From Novosphingobium sp. (lineage in GTDB: Bacteria; Pseudomonadota; Alphaproteobacteria; Sphingomonadales; Sphingomonadaceae), in contig JAURNJ010000063.1 in the NCBI GenBank assembly GCA_030830245.1, forward strand, positions 1 through 6,009: 6,009 bases of DNA, read 5' to 3'. The translations under genes and the position numbers were made by a program. Shown here piece by piece: positions 5,412 to 6,009 of the stretch (positions within the stretch are counted from its first letter, which is position 1; each line of letters begins with the position of its first letter). Under the pieces are notes generated by a model. That model did not search any database and was not told the DNA's origin. It saw only the letters and a list, made by a program, of their open reading frames with translations.

Positions 5412-6009
5412 TCAAATCCGCAGCAGGCCCTCTTGCGAGATCGAGCAGATCCGCGTTCCATCCTCGCGAAACATCGCCGCGCGGATCAGGGTGCGCCCCT
5501 CGCCCGCCCAGTCGCTGTGCTGTTCGAAGAGCGTCCAGCCCGAAACGTCAGGTGGCGCGTGAAAGCGCACGGTGTGATCGACGCTGGCGACCACCGGATT
5601 ACCCCCGAGAACTTCCTCGCGATGTGGCTGTAGTGCCGTCCCGATCATCAGCAGGTCGCTGGCATAGGCAACCATCAGCCGCGCCAGTGCTGGCGAAGCG
5701 TCGTGCGAATCGCGAAACCTGAGCCACAGCAGCGAACGGCCCGGCTCGTTGCGTCGCTCGCTCGGCGCCATCCTCCCGCCGATGACAGGGCGTACTTCCA
5801 ATATGTCGAACGGCGAGCCTGGCTCCAGCGCCGCGGCTTCGCTGGGAATGTCCTGATAGGATTGATAGTCCTGCGGCGGCCCTGCCTGCGGCACTGGCAG
5901 CTCGTCGCGCGACGGACCTTGCTCTCCGGTATGCCACGAGGCGATCATGGTCAGGATCGGCCTTCCGTTCTGGCTGGCGACGATCCGCCGGTTCGAGAAG
6001 CTGCCTCCA
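5412..6009 (-). CDS. tesB: TesB-type acyl-CoA thioesterase II, 5' end cut by window edge
   Basis: The minus-strand frame is open from the right edge to TGA at 5412-5414, giving 198 visible residues; roughly the first 80-90 residues of a usual 285-residue TesB are missing. The protein hydrolyses acyl-CoA to free fatty acid and CoA through two tandem hotdog domains. The visible part begins GGSFSNRR and continues VASQNGRPILTM, the end of the first hotdog domain in TesB proteins. It then carries VASVDHTVRFHAP with the likely catalytic Asp (codon 5577-5579), and ends ICSISQEGLLRI with the likely catalytic Gln (codon 5433-5435). Near the position of the third catalytic residue (Thr in E. coli TesB) the local sequence is EQHSDWAGEGR, so that residue may be replaced. 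An internal ATG at 5948 is not the start, since conserved residues lie upstream. It converges on the DUF3606-like gene. Confidence 0.92.
   Translation of the reverse strand, partial: GGSFSNRRIVASQNGRPILTMIASWHTGEQGPSRDELPVPQAGPPQDYQSYQDIPSEAAALEPGSPFDILEVRPVIGGRMAPSERRNEPGRSLLWLRFRDSHDASPALARLMVAYASDLLMIGTALQPHREEVLGGNPVVASVDHTVRFHAPPDVSGWTLFEQHSDWAGEGRTLIRAAMFREDGTRICSISQEGLLRI

Noticed and set aside
5307..5633. Plus-strand open frame of 108 codons across the repeat element and thioesterase gene.
   Set aside because: It is antisense to conserved TesB coding sequence and begins inside the repeat, so it is a shadow frame.

Overview
This is a GC-rich bacterial segment that reads as an ordinary chromosomal stretch from an alphaproteobacterium, most likely a sphingomonad (Erythrobacteraceae/Sphingomonadaceae type). 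The evidence is the alphaproteobacterial F1-ATPase inhibitor (zeta subunit, DUF1476) next to a BolA/CGFS-glutaredoxin pair, a CrtZ-type carotenoid hydroxylase, and an intergenic GGGGAGGTGGCA...TGACGGAGGGG element of a kind I associate with sphingomonad genomes. No transposase, integrase, phage, CRISPR, rRNA or tRNA signal was seen.

Layout. Positions 1-468 (minus strand) hold most of a beta-carotene hydroxylase gene (crtZ), which runs off the left edge. A short divergent spacer of 76 bases separates it from the leucine block on the plus strand: leuC (545-1981), a small one-helix membrane protein (2021-2209) and leuD (2209-2802). The small gene's stop codon overlaps the leuD start. A 108-base gap with a perfect 8-bp inverted repeat and a weak promoter candidate leads into a second cluster: zeta/DUF1476 (2911-3234), a BolA-family protein (3236-3469) and monothiol glutaredoxin grxD (3503-3832). 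This cluster ends in three successive hairpins, the middle one a textbook intrinsic terminator. Positions 3833-4147 contain no gene; besides the hairpins they hold a perfect 16-bp palindrome, an unusually AT-rich patch and a possible -10 box. A Nudix hydrolase (4148-4978) and a 57-residue DUF3606-like protein (5094-5267) follow. The repeat element (5288-5374) then lies between convergent genes, and a TesB-type acyl-CoA thioesterase on the minus strand (5412 to beyond 6009) runs off the right edge.

How the genes fit together. LeuC and LeuD are the two subunits of isopropylmalate isomerase, a 4Fe-4S enzyme of leucine synthesis. BolA and the CGFS glutaredoxin form a known 2Fe-2S binding pair in iron-sulfur trafficking. 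The zeta subunit brakes ATP hydrolysis by F1Fo-ATPase. The middle cluster therefore combines Fe-S handling and energy control, downstream of an Fe-S enzyme; any functional tie is inference.

I do not see a convincing new multi-gene system. The points most worth a second look are the unexplained small membrane protein coupled to leuD, the palindromes at 2814-2836 and 3971-3986, and the structured repeat at 5288-5374.
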